Below, piece by piece: positions 1 through 11,428 of a stretch of 57,489 nucleotides of DNA (position 1 is its first letter; every line of letters begins with the position of its first letter). A program made the translations under genes and the position numbers. The stretch lies in contig JAAVTG010000716.1 in NCBI GenBank assembly GCA_011947345.1, positions 1 through 57,489 of the forward strand. Reading direction: 5' to 3'. Below the pieces are notes generated by a model that saw only the letters and a list, made by a program, of their open reading frames with translations, made no database searches and was not told where the DNA came from. Source of the stretch: Phytophthora quininea. Taxonomy: Eukaryota > Oomycota > Peronosporomycetes > Peronosporales > Peronosporaceae.

Positions 1-315
1 ACGCATCGATTCCACTGGTCCCATTGCTCAGCCGAGATCACTAATCCAAACCGGTCGGCTATACCTTCACGGTATTACCTTTGGAAGCGCTCACCTTAGG
101 CTTTCCGCTACCGACCTACATCTCGCCTATCCAACGAAATGGATTGCTAGATTACCGTATCGTACTGGTTGCTTGCGTACAAGACTTGGCGCTGTCGACC
201 ACCTTGGCCCGAGGCCAATCAGGTGCTGCTTCCACTCCCCAGGGTCTTCCTCATTGTCGAATTCGCTTCATCTCCTCAACTCCAACTACTCACCCCACCG
301 TTCACTCACTCCACC

Positions 316-1362
316 ATGGGACTCTCCGCCGACGGTAGCTCCGCCAAGATGACGTACCGGTTCATGGGAATTCGGGTCTGCTCGTATCCAAGTTCGGACT
401 TGGCGCCTTCATGAGCGACGAGTCAAGTACGAGGCGACGGATGGTACGAGATGATGAGTCGCCTACAAGCACGGCGTCAACTTCTTCGACTGCGCCGAGG
501 CCTACGGCAGCGTAGGCTGGTGATGCTGGGCAGGGCCATCGAGAGAGGCGTCGCCGAAGGAGTGTGGGGTCGCGAGGACCTGGTGATCACCACCAAGCTC
601 TTTCCAGGCACCAAGCCGGGACCCAACGCCTCCGGTGTGAGCCGCAAGCACGTCATTGAAGGCGCCAAGGCCTCGCTCAGGCGGCTGGGCCTCGACTACG
701 TCGACGTCATCTTCTGCCACCGGTCGGATCCGCACACCCCCATCGAGGAGACCGTGCGAGCCATGAACTTCGTGATCGAGCAAGGCTGGGCCTTCTACTG
801 GGGCACCAGTGAGTGGAGCTCGGCCGACATCCTCGAGGCGTGCGAGATCGCCGACCGCTTGGGTTTGGTCCGTCCGGTGGTGGAGCAGCCACAGTACAAC
901 ATCCTCGAGCGCTCGCGCGTCGAGGTTCGACCTGGCCGGTCTGTACAAGAAGTACAGGCTGGGACTGACCACGTGGTCTCCGCTGTCCATGGGCATCCTC
1001 ACGGGCAAGTACAGCGCGGGCAAACCCGAAGGCTCGCTACGCGTCCGCTATGTTCCAGTCCGGCCACTTCGACGAAGGCTTCGCTGAGGGCGTGGAGATC
1101 GCCGACAAGCTCAAGCCGATCGCCGACGAGTTGGGCTGCTCGCTGGCGCAGATGGCCATCGCTTGGGTCGTCTCCAACGAAAACGTGTCAACGGTTCTGC
1201 TTGGGGCGAGTCGCCCGGCTCAGCTGGAGGAGACGCTGCAGGCGCTCCAGTTCGAGAGCAAGATCACGCCCGAGGTCAAGGCCAAGATCGACGCCGTCGT
1301 CAAGTTCGTGCAAGCTGCCCGAGCTCGACCAGTTCGCTCTGATGCGCAGCCAGTACCTGTAA
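316..1362 (+). pseudogene. AKR6-type aldo-keto reductase, array copy 1 (broken)
   Basis: This copy aligns end to end with the open copy at 29452-30510 but carries at least seven frame-breaking changes. There are single-base losses near 367, 426 and 434, a two-base loss near 460, a multi-base loss near 510-520 (the SGKAEVM region), an inserted G near 925, and two-base losses near 1034 and 1310. The C5 run near 735 that is shortened in most other copies is intact here. The ATG context (CCACCATGG) and the TAA stop are retained. It is the most decayed near-full-length copy and is almost certainly not translated as an AKR. Confidence 0.9.
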
Positions 1363-1395
1363 GAGGACAACCGCCTTGGTAAATCAGAATGCATT

Positions 1396-1779
1396 TTGGG
1401 GTTGCTGACACGGTTACGGCGGCACTATTCTATTTCGTTAGGTCTTCTTTTCCTATACCTGGCAGCGAAGCCTTCTATCTTGGAAAAAAAATGTTGTGTG
1501 TCCAGGTAATTCTTTACTTGTTTCGGTCTGGGAGCTGTTGCTGAAACACAACCTTGCGGAAGCCGTCGTGTGTCAAGCCATGCAGATGCCGTCGTATTGC
1601 ACGATAGCAGCTCTTTACGCCGTCAGGTTGACGCTCGTGTCGCGGGAAAAATGACGTTTCAACATGGGTGAAAGCTTCGACTCCGGCTACCACTTCAGCG
1701 TCTGCGGCAAGAGGTCATCAGCATCAAAGGCAAGAGGAGAAGCCTAAGGCGACCCTGCTTTCCATCTCGTTTAAGTCTC
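1396..1779 (+). pseudogene. Degenerate copy of the tail-spacer ORF
   Basis: This is the counterpart of the open frame at 14659-15009. It has extra bases near 1488 and several missing bases near 1590, 1640 and 1660-1720, so the frame is lost. It lies just downstream of AKR copy 1 and ends a few bases from the stop of the convergent WLGC fragment. Function is unknown. Confidence 0.6.
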
Positions 1780-1783
1780 AAAT

Positions 1784-2434
1784 CTATGGTGTATTGTTTG
1801 GTCGCTCACATCAAGCAGGCTTCAATGGCAGTGTCACAGATATCGCCAACGCCTCGTTGGATCTGCAGCTGCCTCGTAGCGATGTACTTGGTATCCGTCA
1901 CGCAATTCACCACCATCATTCGGGTGCTGTAGCAGATCCTTGGGCGCCACTTAGACTGCACTGCTTACAATTGCATCCCTCCGCACAATTCGTCCGATGA
2001 GTATTTCGTCGGCGCCGTCACTCTCGGTCAGTGGCGGCGAACTCGGACAAGTTGTGTCTTTAAACGTTGCAAACACCACATCGCCGACAGAAGCGCGTTC
2101 ATCGGTCCATTGTAGCGGCTATTTCTCCCCGCTATCGGTAGACATCGAGACTCGGCCATGTTGCAAGTTCCTCGGATATATCCGTTGCAACACACTGCAC
2201 TTCAGCTCGTACTCGAAAGAGGAGAGACTTGACAGAGGACCCAAAGAAGGCAGCGCCGGGCTCGTAGAGCGTGGATGATGTTGAGATCGGTCACACCCAG
2301 CCCCGTAAAGCGTGGAATTGACGGCGGAACTAACGCGGCTAACGCCAAGTAGCGGAGGTTTGTCGGCACAGATTGGGGACGGAAGCGTGTCAACGTTGGA
2401 GATGCCGCCGAGATGCAAGAACATCAAATTCGGC
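1784..2434 (-). pseudogene. WLGC-family gene, 3' fragment (array copy A)
   Basis: On the minus strand this matches the last third of the full WLGC gene at 38997-41333: end of an LRR-like stretch, then the Cys-rich C-terminal domain. Small deletions near 1920-2030, 2210 and 2290-2380 break the frame. The right edge is the array junction where WLGC sequence switches to the 3' flank of AKR copy 2. It has no 5' half and cannot be a working gene. Confidence 0.8.
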
Positions 2435-2475
2435 AACCTCAAATGCATTCTTGATTTACCAAGGCGGTTGTCCTC

Positions 2476-3531
2476 TTACAGGTACTGGCTGCGCATCAGA
2501 GCGAACTGGTCGAGCTCGGGCAGCTTCGGCACGAACTTGACGACGGCGTCGATCTTGGCCTTGACCTCGGGCGTGATCTTGCTCTCGAACTGGAGCGCCT
2601 GCAGCGTCTCCTCCAGCTGAGCCGGGCGACTCGCCCCAAGCAGAACCGTTGACACGTTTTCGTTGGAGACGACCCAAGCGATGGCCATCTGCGCCAGCGA
2701 GCAGCCCAACTCGTCGGCGATCGGCTGAGCTTGTCGGCGATCTCCACGCCCTCAGCGAAGCCTTCGTCGAAGTGGCCGGACTGGAACATAGCGGACGCGT
2801 AGCGAGAGCCTTCGGGTTTGCCCGCGCTGTACTTGCCCGTGAGGATGCCCATGGACAGCGGAGACCACGTGGTCAGTCCCAGCCTGTACTTCTTGTACAG
2901 ACCGGCCAGGTCGAACTCGACGCGCGAGCGCTCGAGGATGTTGTACTGTGGCTGCTCCACCACCGGACGGACCAAACCCAAGCGGTCGGCGATCTCGCAC
3001 GCCTCGAGGATGTCGGCCGAGCTCCACTCACTGGTGCCCAGTAGAAGGCCCAGCCTTGCTCGATCACGAAGTTCATGGCTCGCACGGTCTCCTCGATGGG
3101 GTGTGCGGATCCGACCGGTGGCAGAAGATGACGTCGACGTAGTCGAGGCCCAGTCGCCTGAGCGAGGCCTTGGCGCCTTCAATGACGTGCTTGCGGCTCA
3201 CACCGGAGGCGTTCGGTCCCGGCTTGGTGCCTGGAAAGAGCTTGGTGGTGATCACCAGGTCCTCGCGACCCCACACTCCTTCGGCGACGCCTCTCTCGAT
3301 GGCCCTGCCCAGCGTCACCTCAGCCTTGCCGCTGCCGTAGGCCTCGGCGCAGTCGAAGAAGTTGACGCCGTGCTTGTAGGCGAGACTCATCATCTCGTAC
3401 CATCCGTCGCCCTCGTACTTGGACTCGTCGCTCATGAAGGCGCCAAGTCCGAACTTGGATACGAGCAGACCCGAATTCCCCATGAACCGGTACGTCATCT
3501 TGGCGGAGCTACCGTCGGCGGAGAGTCCCAT
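2476..3531 (-). pseudogene. AKR6-type aldo-keto reductase, array copy 2 (broken)
   Basis: A full-length copy on the minus strand with three single-base losses: near 3100 (the C5 run of the coding strand reduced to C4), near 3038 in the FYWGTSEW region, and near 2722 in the DKLKPIAD region. A substitution also changes EVMLGR to EVTLGR. The N-terminal half up to the C4 site, including the Asp-Tyr-Lys-His tetrad, stays in frame. It is tail-to-tail with copy 1 and head-to-head with copy 3. Confidence 0.9.
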
Positions 3532-4956
3532 GGCGGAGTGAGTGAACGGTGGGGTGAGTAGTTGGAGTTGAGGAGATGAAGCGAATTCGACAATGAGGAA
3601 GACCCTGGGGGAGTGGAAGCAGCACCTGATTGGCCTCGGGCCAAGGTGGTCGACAGCGCGTCGAGTCTTGTACGCAAGCAACCAGTACGATACGGTAATC
3701 TAGCAATCCATTTCGTTGGTTAGGCGAGATGTAGGGTCGGTAGCGGAAAGCCCTAAGGTGAGCGCTTCCAAAGGTAATACCGTGAAGGTATAGCCGACCG
3801 GTTTGGATTAGTGATCTCGGCTGAGCAAAGGACCAGTGGAATCGATGCGTATACGAATGGAAAGCCACTGCCGGCATTACTGTATCTCCTTGTCGGGATG
3901 AAAAATGTTTATGAATAAATTGTTTACTCAATGCGCCCGATCTTCCCGGAGCACGGATGGAGAAATGTTTATGAATAATTATTTAATGGTATCCCAGCTG
4001 TGCACTTCCCAGGAAGTGTCCATGAAGTATCTCCGTCCTGAGCGCCGACGAGAACAAGGTTACTGGTAGATGTCGTCATGGAAACGCGTGCACTTTTGAT
4101 CGCCTACAGGCGATTGAAGTCGTATGTACGGCCAGAAGTCTCATCTAATGCTTCTCCCACACGAGCACATCGATGATGTTTCTATCCGAGCTATCCCAAG
4201 TATTGCATCATCTTCCAGATAGACAGCAGTGCCTTCGTCGCTGCATACCCTCGAGTCTTCGCTCTTCGTCCCAACGCGTAATTTGTCAATGACTTCGGCT
4301 GTCTACGAGTTCCCCCAACTTTCTGCAGTTAATAGCATTTGTACATCACCGCAAGTTGAGAAGTCCTGATAACAATATAGTTAAACTTCATTCCTCTAGA
4401 AAGCAGTGCCAAGCTGACAGTCAAATCAATCGACACACCGCCACTGCCCTCATTTGCCGAAAATGCTCCAGGCTGCGCAACTAGCCCAGCTGGAAGATGA
4501 TGCAATACTTGGGATACTTCCGATACCAAAGGTGCTCGATTGATGAGCTCGGGCGCATTGAGTAAACAATTTATTCATAAACATTTTCATCCCGACAAGG
4601 AGATACAGTAATGTCGGCAGTGGCTTTCCATTCGTATACGCATCGATTCCACTGGTCCCATTGCTCAGCCGAGATCACTAATCCAAACCGGTCGGCTATA
4701 CCTTCACGGTATTACCTTTGGAAGCGCTCACCTTAGGGCTTTCCGCTACCGACCCTACATCTCGCCTAACCAACGAAATGGATTGCTAGATTACCGTATC
4801 GTACTGGTTGCTTGCGTACAAGACTCGACGCGCTGTCGACCACCTTGGCCCGAGGCCAATCAGGTGCTGCTTCCACTCCCCAGGGTCTTCCTCATTGTCG
4901 AATTCGCTTCATCTCCTCAACTCCAACTACTCACCCCACCGTTCACTCACTCCGCC
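3532..4956. repeat. Head-to-head AKR spacer 1
   Basis: The outer about 410 bp on each side are inverted copies of the AKR 5' flank and would carry both promoters. The core (about 3950-4540) is asymmetric and holds a perfect 26-bp inverted repeat at 4193-4218 and 4490-4515. An open frame of about 66 codons at 4329-4529 (-) lacks an ATG and recurs only because the spacer recurs. I see no supported gene in the core. Confidence 0.75.
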
Positions 4957-6014
4957 ATGGGACTCTCCGCCGACGGTAGCTCCGCCAAGATGACGTACCG
5001 GTTCATGGGGAATTCGGGTCTGCTCGTATCCAAGTTCGGACTTGGCGCCTTCATGAGCGACGAGTCCAAGTACGAGGGCGACGGATGGTACGAGATGATG
5101 AGTCTCGCCTACAAGCACGGCGTCAACTTCTTCGACTGCGCCGAGGCCTACGGCAGCGGCAAGGCTGAGGTGATGCTGGGCAGGGCCATCGAGAGAGGCG
5201 TCGCCGAAGGAGTGTGGGGTCGCGAGGACCTGGTGATCACCACCAAGCTCTTTCCAGGCACCAAGCCGGGACCCAACGCCTCCGGTGTGAGCCGCAAGCA
5301 CGTCATTGAAGGCGCCAAGGCCTCGCTCAGGCGACTGGGCCTCGACTACGTCGACGTCATCTTCTGCCACCGGTCGGATCCGCACACCCCATCGAGGAGA
5401 CCGTGCGAGCCATGAACTTCGTGATCGAGCAAGGCTGGGCCTTCTACTGGGGCACCAGTGAGTGGAGCTCGGCCGACATCCTCGAGGCGTGCGAGATCGC
5501 CGACCGCTTGGGTTTGGTCCGTCCGGTGGTGGAGCAGCCACAGTACAACATCCTCGAGCGCTCGCGCGTCGAGTTCGACCTGGCCGGTCTGTACAAGAAG
5601 TACAGGCTGGGACTGACCACGTGGTCTCCGCTGTCCATGGGCATCCTCACGGGCAAGTACAGCGCGGGCAAACCCGAAGGCTCTCGCTACGCGTCCGCTA
5701 TGTTCCAGTCCGGCCACTTCGACGAAGGCTTCGCTGAGGGCGTGGAGATCGCCGACAAGCTCAAGCCGATCGCCGACGAGTTGGGCTGCTCGCTGGCGCA
5801 GATGGCCATCGCTTGGGTCGTCTCCAACGAAAACGTGTCAACGGTTCTGCTTGGAGCGAGTCGCCCGGCTCAGCTGGAGGAGACGCTGCAGGCGCTCCAG
5901 TTCGAGAGCAAGATCACGCCCGAGGTCAAGGCCAAGATCGACGCCGTCGTCAAGTTCGTGCCGAAGCTGCCCGAGCTCGACCAGTTCGCTCTGATGCGCA
6001 GCCAGTACCTGTAA
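4957..6014 (+). pseudogene. AKR6-type aldo-keto reductase, array copy 3 (one frameshift)
   Basis: Compared with the open copy, the only frame-breaking change is the C5-to-C4 loss near 5389. It splits the gene into an N-terminal frame ending at 5415 (tetrad Asp60, Tyr65, Lys97, His138 present) and a C-terminal frame from the same region to TAA at 6014. Everything else, including the NADPH-site segments TSEWSS, QPQYN and WSPLSMGILTGKY, is retained. This could be a recent pseudogene or a homopolymer sequencing error. Because the same C4 occurs in seven copies, a real shared mutation is more likely. Confidence 0.85.
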
Positions 6015-6056
6015 GAGGACAACCGCCTTGGTAAATCAAGAATGCATTTTGAGGTT

Positions 6057-6723
6057 GCCGAATTTGATGTTCTTGCATCTCGGCGGCATCTCCAACGTTG
6101 ACACGCTTCCGTCCCCAATCTGCGTTGACAAACCTCCGCTACTTGGCGTTAGCCGCGGTTAGTTCCGCCGTCAAATTCCACGCTTTACGGGGCTGGGAAA
6201 AGTGACCGATCTCAACATCATCCACGCTCTACGAGCTCCGGCGCTGCCTTCTTTGGGTCCTCTGTCAAGTCTCTCCTCTTTCGGAGTACGAGCTCGAAGT
6301 GCAGTGTGTTGCAACGGATATATCCGAGGAACTTGCAACATGGCCGAGTCTCGATGTCTACCGATAGCGGGGGAGAAATAGCCGCTACAATGGACCGATG
6401 AACGCGCTTCTGTCGGCGATGTGGCTGTGTTTGCAACGTTTAAAGACACAACTTGTCCGAGTTCGCCGCCACTCGACCGAGAAGTGACGGCGCCGACGAA
6501 ATACTCATCGGACGAATTGTGCGGAGGGATCAATTGCAAGCAGTGCAGTCTAAGTGGCGCCCAAGGGATCTGCTACAGCACCCGAATGATGGTGGTGAAT
6601 TGCGTGACGGATACCAAGTACATCGCTACGAGGCAGCTGCAGATCCAACGAGGCGTTGGCGATATCTGTGACACTGCCATTGAAGCCTGGCTTGGATGTG
6701 AGCGACCAAACAATACACCATAG
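6057..6723 (+). pseudogene. WLGC-family gene, 3' fragment (array copy B)
   Basis: A plus-strand copy of the WLGC gene 3' third. The last 100 codons (6421-6723) are open and contain the Cys-rich domain, with cysteines spaced as in the partial gene at 56896-57489, and the AWLGC signature before a TAG stop. Upstream there are frame breaks around 6160-6200 and 6370. Relative to copies A, C and D the whole tail spacer is flipped here. It has no 5' half. Confidence 0.8.
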
Positions 6724-6732
6724 ATTTGAGAC

Positions 6733-7083
6733 TTAAACGAGATGGAAAGCAGGGTCGCTCTTAGGCTTCTCCTCTTTGCCTTTGATGCTGATGACCCTCT
6801 TGCCGCAGACGCTGAAGTGGTAGCCGGAGTCGAAGCTTTTCCACCTTGCAAGTTGGAACGACGTCATTTTTCCCGCGACACGAGCGTCAACTTGACGGCG
6901 TAAAGAGCTGCTATCGTGCAATACGACGGCATCTTGCATGGCTTGACACACGACGGCTTCCGCAAGGTTGTGTTTCAGCAACAGCTCCCAGACCGAAACA
7001 AGTAAAGAATTACCTGGACACACAACATTTTTTCCAAGATAGAAGGCTTCTTGCTGCCAGGTATAGGAAAAGAAGGCCTCCAA
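6733..7083 (-). CDS. Unassigned ORF of tail spacer, open copy
   Basis: The open frame gives about 116 codons but begins at TTG; the first ATG is near codon 49, leaving about 68 codons. The C-terminal part is basic and polar (KGKEEKPKSD, ending FHLV). A pyrimidine-rich stretch ending in CAG just upstream of QQEAFYLG could be a splice acceptor, so this may be the terminal exon of a gene whose 5' part was not copied. Its stop lies about 10 bp from the convergent WLGC stop. I do not recognise the family. The same frame is open at 14659-15009. Confidence 0.3.
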   Translation of the reverse strand: MEAFFSYTWQQEAFYLGKNVVCPGNSLLVSVWELLLKHNLAEAVVCQAMQDAVVLHDSSSLRRQVDARVAGKMTSFQLARWKSFDSGYHFSVCGKRVISIKGKEEKPKSDPAFHLV

Positions 7084-7163
7084 CGAAATAGAAGGCAGTG
7101 CCGCCGTAACCGTGTCAGTGCAACCCCAAAATGCATTCTTGATTTACCAAGGCGGTTGTCCTC

Positions 7164-8217
7164 TTACAGGTACTGGCTGCGCATCAGAGCGAACTGGTCG
7201 AGCTCGGGCAGCTTCGGCACGAACTTGACGACGGCGTCGATCTTGGCCTTGACCTCGGGCGTGATCTTGCTCTCGAACTGGAGCGCCTGCAGCGTCTCCT
7301 CCAGCTGAGCCGGGCGACTCGCCCCAAGCAGAACCGTTGACACGTTTTCGTTGGAGACGACCCAAGCGATGGCCATCTGCGCCAGCGAGCAGCCCAACTC
7401 GTCGGCGATCGGCTTGAGCTTGTCGGCGATCTCCACGCCCTCAGCGAAGCCTTCGTCGAAGTGGCCGGACTGGAACATAGCGGACGCGTAGCGAGAGCCT
7501 TCGGGTTTGCCCGCGCTGTACTTGCCCGTGAGGATGCCCATGGACAGCGGAGACCACGTGGTCAGTCCCAGCCTGTACTTCTTGTACAGACCGGCCAGGT
7601 CGAACTCGACGCGCGAGCGCTCGAGGATGTTGTACTGTGGCTGCTCCACCACCGGACGGACCAAACCCAAGCGGTCGGCGATCTCGCACGCCTCGAGGAT
7701 GTCGGCCGAGCTCCACTCACTGGTGCCCCAGTAGAAGGCCCAGCCTTGCTCGATCACGAAGTTCATGGCTCGCACGGTCTCCTCGATGGGGTGTGCGGAT
7801 CCGACCGGTGGCAGAAGATGACGTCGACGTAGTCGAGGCCCAGTCGCCTGAGCGAGGCCTTGGCGCCTTCAATGACGTGCTTGCGGCTCACACCGGAGGC
7901 GTTGGGTCCCGGCTTGGTGCCTGAAAGAGCTTGGTGGTGATCACCAGGTCCTCGCGACCCCACACTCCTTCGGCGACTCTCTCGATGGCCCTGCCCAGCA
8001 TCACCTCAGCCTTGCCGCTGCCGTAGGCCTCGGCGCAGTCGAAGAAGTTGACGCCGTGCTTGTAGGCGAGACTCATCATCTCGTACCATCCGTCGCCCTC
8101 GTACTTGGACTCGTCGCTCATGAAGGCGCCAAGTCCGAACTTGGATACGAGCAGACCCGAATTCCCCATGAACCGGTACGTCATCTTGGCGGAGCTACCG
8201 TCGGCGGAGAGTCCCAT
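7164..8217 (-). pseudogene. AKR6-type aldo-keto reductase, array copy 4 (broken)
   Basis: A minus-strand full-length copy with two frameshifts: a lost G near 7922 (end of the LFPGTKPG segment) and the shared C5-to-C4 loss near 7787. A three-base loss near 7975 removes one Gly in frame (IERGVAEG becomes IERVAEG). The first frame ends soon after LVITTKLF, so the catalytic Lys is kept but His138 is out of frame. Confidence 0.88.
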
Positions 8218-9647
8218 GGTGGAGTGAGTGAACGGTGGGGTGAGTAGTTGGAGTTGAGGAGATGAAGCGAATTCGACAATGAGGAAGACCCTGGGGAGTG
8301 GAAGCAGCACCTGATTGGCCTCGGGCCAAGGTGGTCGACAGCGCGCCAAGTCTTGTACGCAAGCAACCAGTACGATACGGTAATCTAGCAATCCATTTCG
8401 TTGGATAGGCGAGATGTAGGGTCGGTAGCGGACAGCCCTAAGATGAGCGCTTCCAAAGGTAATACCTTGAAGGTATAGCCGACCGGTTTGGATTAGTGAT
8501 CTCGGCTGAGCAATGGGACCAGTGGAATCGATGCGTATACGAATGGAAAGCCACTGCCGGCATTACTGTATCTCCTTGTCGGGATGGAAAATGTTTATGA
8601 ATAAATTGTTTACTCAATGCGCCCCGATCTTCCCGGAGCACGGATGGAGAAATGTTTATGAATAATTATTTAATGGTAATCCCAGCTGTGCACTCCCAGG
8701 AAGTGTCCATGAAGTATCTCCTGTCCTGAGCGCCGACGAGAACAAGGTTACTGAGTAGATGTCGTCATGGAAACGCGTGCACTTTTGATCGCCTACAGGC
8801 GATTGAAGTCGTATGTACGGCCAGAAGTCTCATCTAATGCTTCTTCCCACACGAGCACATCGATGATGTTTCTATCCGAGCTATCCCAAGTATTGCATCA
8901 TCTTCCAGACAGAAAGCAGTGCCTTCGTCGCTGCACACCCTCGGGTCTTCGCTCTTCGTCCCAACGCGTAATTTGTCAATGACTTCGGCTGTCTACGAGT
9001 TCCCCAACTTTCTGCAGTTAATAGCATTTGTACATCACCGCAAGTTGAGAAGTCCTGATAACAATATAGTTAAACTTCATTCCTCTAGAAAGCAGTGCCA
9101 AGCTGACAGTCAAATCAATCGACACACCGCCACTGCCCTCATTTGCCGAAAATGCTCCAGGCTGCGCAACTAGCCCAGCTGGAAGATGATGCAATACTTG
9201 GGATACTTCCGATACCAAAGGTGCTCGATTGATGAGCTCGGGCGCATTGAGTAAACAATTTATTCATAAACATTTTTCATCCCGACAAGGAGATACAGTA
9301 ATGTCGGCAGTGGCTTTCCATTCGTATACGCATCGATTCCACTGGTCCCATTGCTCAGCCGAGATCACTAATCCAAACCGGTCGGCTATACCTTCACGGT
9401 ATTACCTTTGGAAGCGCTCACCTTAGGGCTTTCCGCTACCGACCCTACATCTCGCCTAACCAACGAAATGGATTGCTAGATTACCGTATCGTACTGGTTG
9501 CTTGCGTACAAGACTCGACGCGCTGTCGACCACCTTGGCCCGAGGCCAATCAGGTGCTGCTTCCACTCCCCCAGGGTCTTCCTCATTGTCGAATTCGCTT
9601 CATCTCCTCAACTCCAACTACTCACCCCACCGTTCACTCACTCCGCC
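8218..9647. repeat. Head-to-head AKR spacer 2
   Basis: Nearly identical to the spacer at 3532-4956 and with the core in the same orientation. The 26-bp inverted repeat of the core is present near 8883-8908 and 9179-9205. I see no gene in it beyond the inverted AKR 5' flanks. Confidence 0.7.
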
Positions 9648-10549
9648 ATGGGACTCTCCGCCGACGGTAGCTCCGCCAAGATGACGTACCGGTTCATGGG
9701 GAATTCGGGTCTGCTCGTATCCAAGTTCGGACTTGGCGCCTTCATGAGCGACGAGTCCAAGTACGAGGGCGACGGATGGTACGAGATGATGAGTCTCGCC
9801 TACAAGCACGGCGTCAACTTCTTCGACTGCGCCGAGGCCTACGGCAGCGGCAAGGCTGAGGTGATGCTGGGCAGGGCCATCGAGAGAGGCGTCGCCGAAG
9901 GAGTGTGGGGTCGCGAGGACCTGGTGATCACCACCAAGCTCTTTCCAGGCACCAAGCCGGGACCGAACGCCTCCGGTGTGAGCCGCAAGCACGTCATTGA
10001 AGGCGCCAAGGCCTCGCTCAGGCGACTGGGCCTCGACTACGTCGACGTCATCTTCTGCCACCGGTCGGATCCGCACACCCCCATCGAGGAGACCGTGCGA
10101 GCCATGAACTTCGTGATCGAGCAAGGCTGGGCCTTCTACTGGGGCACCAGTGAGTGGAGCTCGGCCGACATCCTCGAGGCGTGCGAGATCGCCGACCGCT
10201 TGGGTTTGGTCCGTCCGGTGGTGGAGCAGCCACAGTACAACATCCTCGAGCGCTCGCGCGTCGAGTTCGACCTGGCCGGTCTGTACAAGAAGTACAGGCT
10301 GGGACTGACCACGTGGTCTCCGCTGTCCATGGGCATCCTCACGGGCAAGTACAGCGCGGGCAAACCCGAAGGCTCTCGCTACGCGTCCGCTATGTTCCAG
10401 TCCGGCCACTTCGACGAAGGCTTCGCTGAGGGCGTGGAGATCGCCGACAAGCTCAAGCCGATCGCCGACGAGTTGGGCTGCTCGCTGGCGCAGATGGCCA
10501 TCGCTTGGGTCGTCTCCAACGAAAACGTGTCAACGGTTCTGCTTGGGGA
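9648..10549 (+). pseudogene. AKR6-type aldo-keto reductase, array copy 5, 5' part (split by LTR element)
   Basis: Open from ATG for about 300 codons to NVSTVLLG with no frameshift; the C5 run is intact, unlike most copies. The gene is then cut by an LTR retroelement beginning at 10550, whose first codons add about a dozen foreign residues before a stop at 10589. The missing C-terminus (GASRPAQLEE onward) resumes at 14418. Without the insertion this would be the second open AKR copy. The lost part includes a C-terminal cofactor-binding segment, so the truncated product is unlikely to be functional. Confidence 0.92.
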
Positions 10550-11428
10550 TGTAATAGACCTGGTGGCAGCGACACCGAGATGCGTCTAAACGATAATCAA
10601 TAATTGTTGGGCGGTTGCGACTTGGGGGCGACCGATGGTAAAGGTCACGTTGGGTTTGAGCAACGAGATCTGGCAGTCTCGAATCGGCAGCGACGAGAAC
10701 AGGCAGTCTCGAATCGGCAGCGACGAGAACAAGTAGTCTCGAATCGGCAGTGACAAGGGCAAGCAGCAGAAGGTGACGACAGAAGTGCGGCAACCGACGA
10801 CAGCAAGCAGGCAGTTGACGGTGGACATCGGATGTAAGGACTCGGTGGACGTCGACGGTGGTGACAACGGTGGACGTCAGACGGAAGCAGCAGTTGGAAG
10901 CCAACAGTGAACGACGGTGGTAGTCTCGACGGTGGACGCTGAAGCGGGAACAGTCGACCGACCCGTGACCGGCGTTGCGGCAATTGATACTGTCAAGGAC
11001 TGCAAGGTGACGTGCAGGCAGGAAGGACGGTTGGTGTTGTTGATGCCAGCGGTGGCTGTGCAGGACGGTGCTAGCGTGGACCGAACGAACGGGAGGAGAC
11101 CAGTGTGTCTTCGAGTCTCCGTACTGCGATGTAAGGGGCCAGTGTGTTCCAAGTGGTAAGGACAGGCGTGCAGGAATTCGCTTCGCGAGGTGCCAAGGGC
11201 TGCAAGGTTGAGAGCAGGCAGGACAGTTGTTGTCGAGAAAGGATAATAAATAGGTGGCAGTGTCGGCCAGGGCACGCACCGGCACAGGGAGCCCAGTTGG
11301 TTCTCTGTCGGCCAGTAGTTGTTAACGGTGTTGAAGTTAGTGACGGACGGCCCATCGGATCCAACGCAGGGTCAGCACACGAGCTAGCGGCTACTCCAGG
11401 AACGGGAGGACCTCAAGAGTTCATTACA
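10550..11428 (+). repeat. 5' LTR (879 bp)
   Basis: TGTAAT...ATTACA ends. Near 10670-10750 it has short tandem copies of a unit of about 27 bp (TCTCGAATCGGCAGCGACGA-type). It differs from the 3' LTR in copy number and sequence of this unit and in a few single bases (for example near 11072, 11098 and 11172). Confidence 0.85.

Noticed and set aside
4329..4529. 66-codon frame in all head-to-head cores
   Set aside because: It has no ATG start, and its conservation is explained by duplication of the whole spacer.
5375..5420. Programmed frameshift at the C4 run of AKR copies
   Set aside because: Open copies with C5 exist, no stimulatory structure is evident, and AKR enzymes are not known to use frameshifting. 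A shared mutation is simpler.
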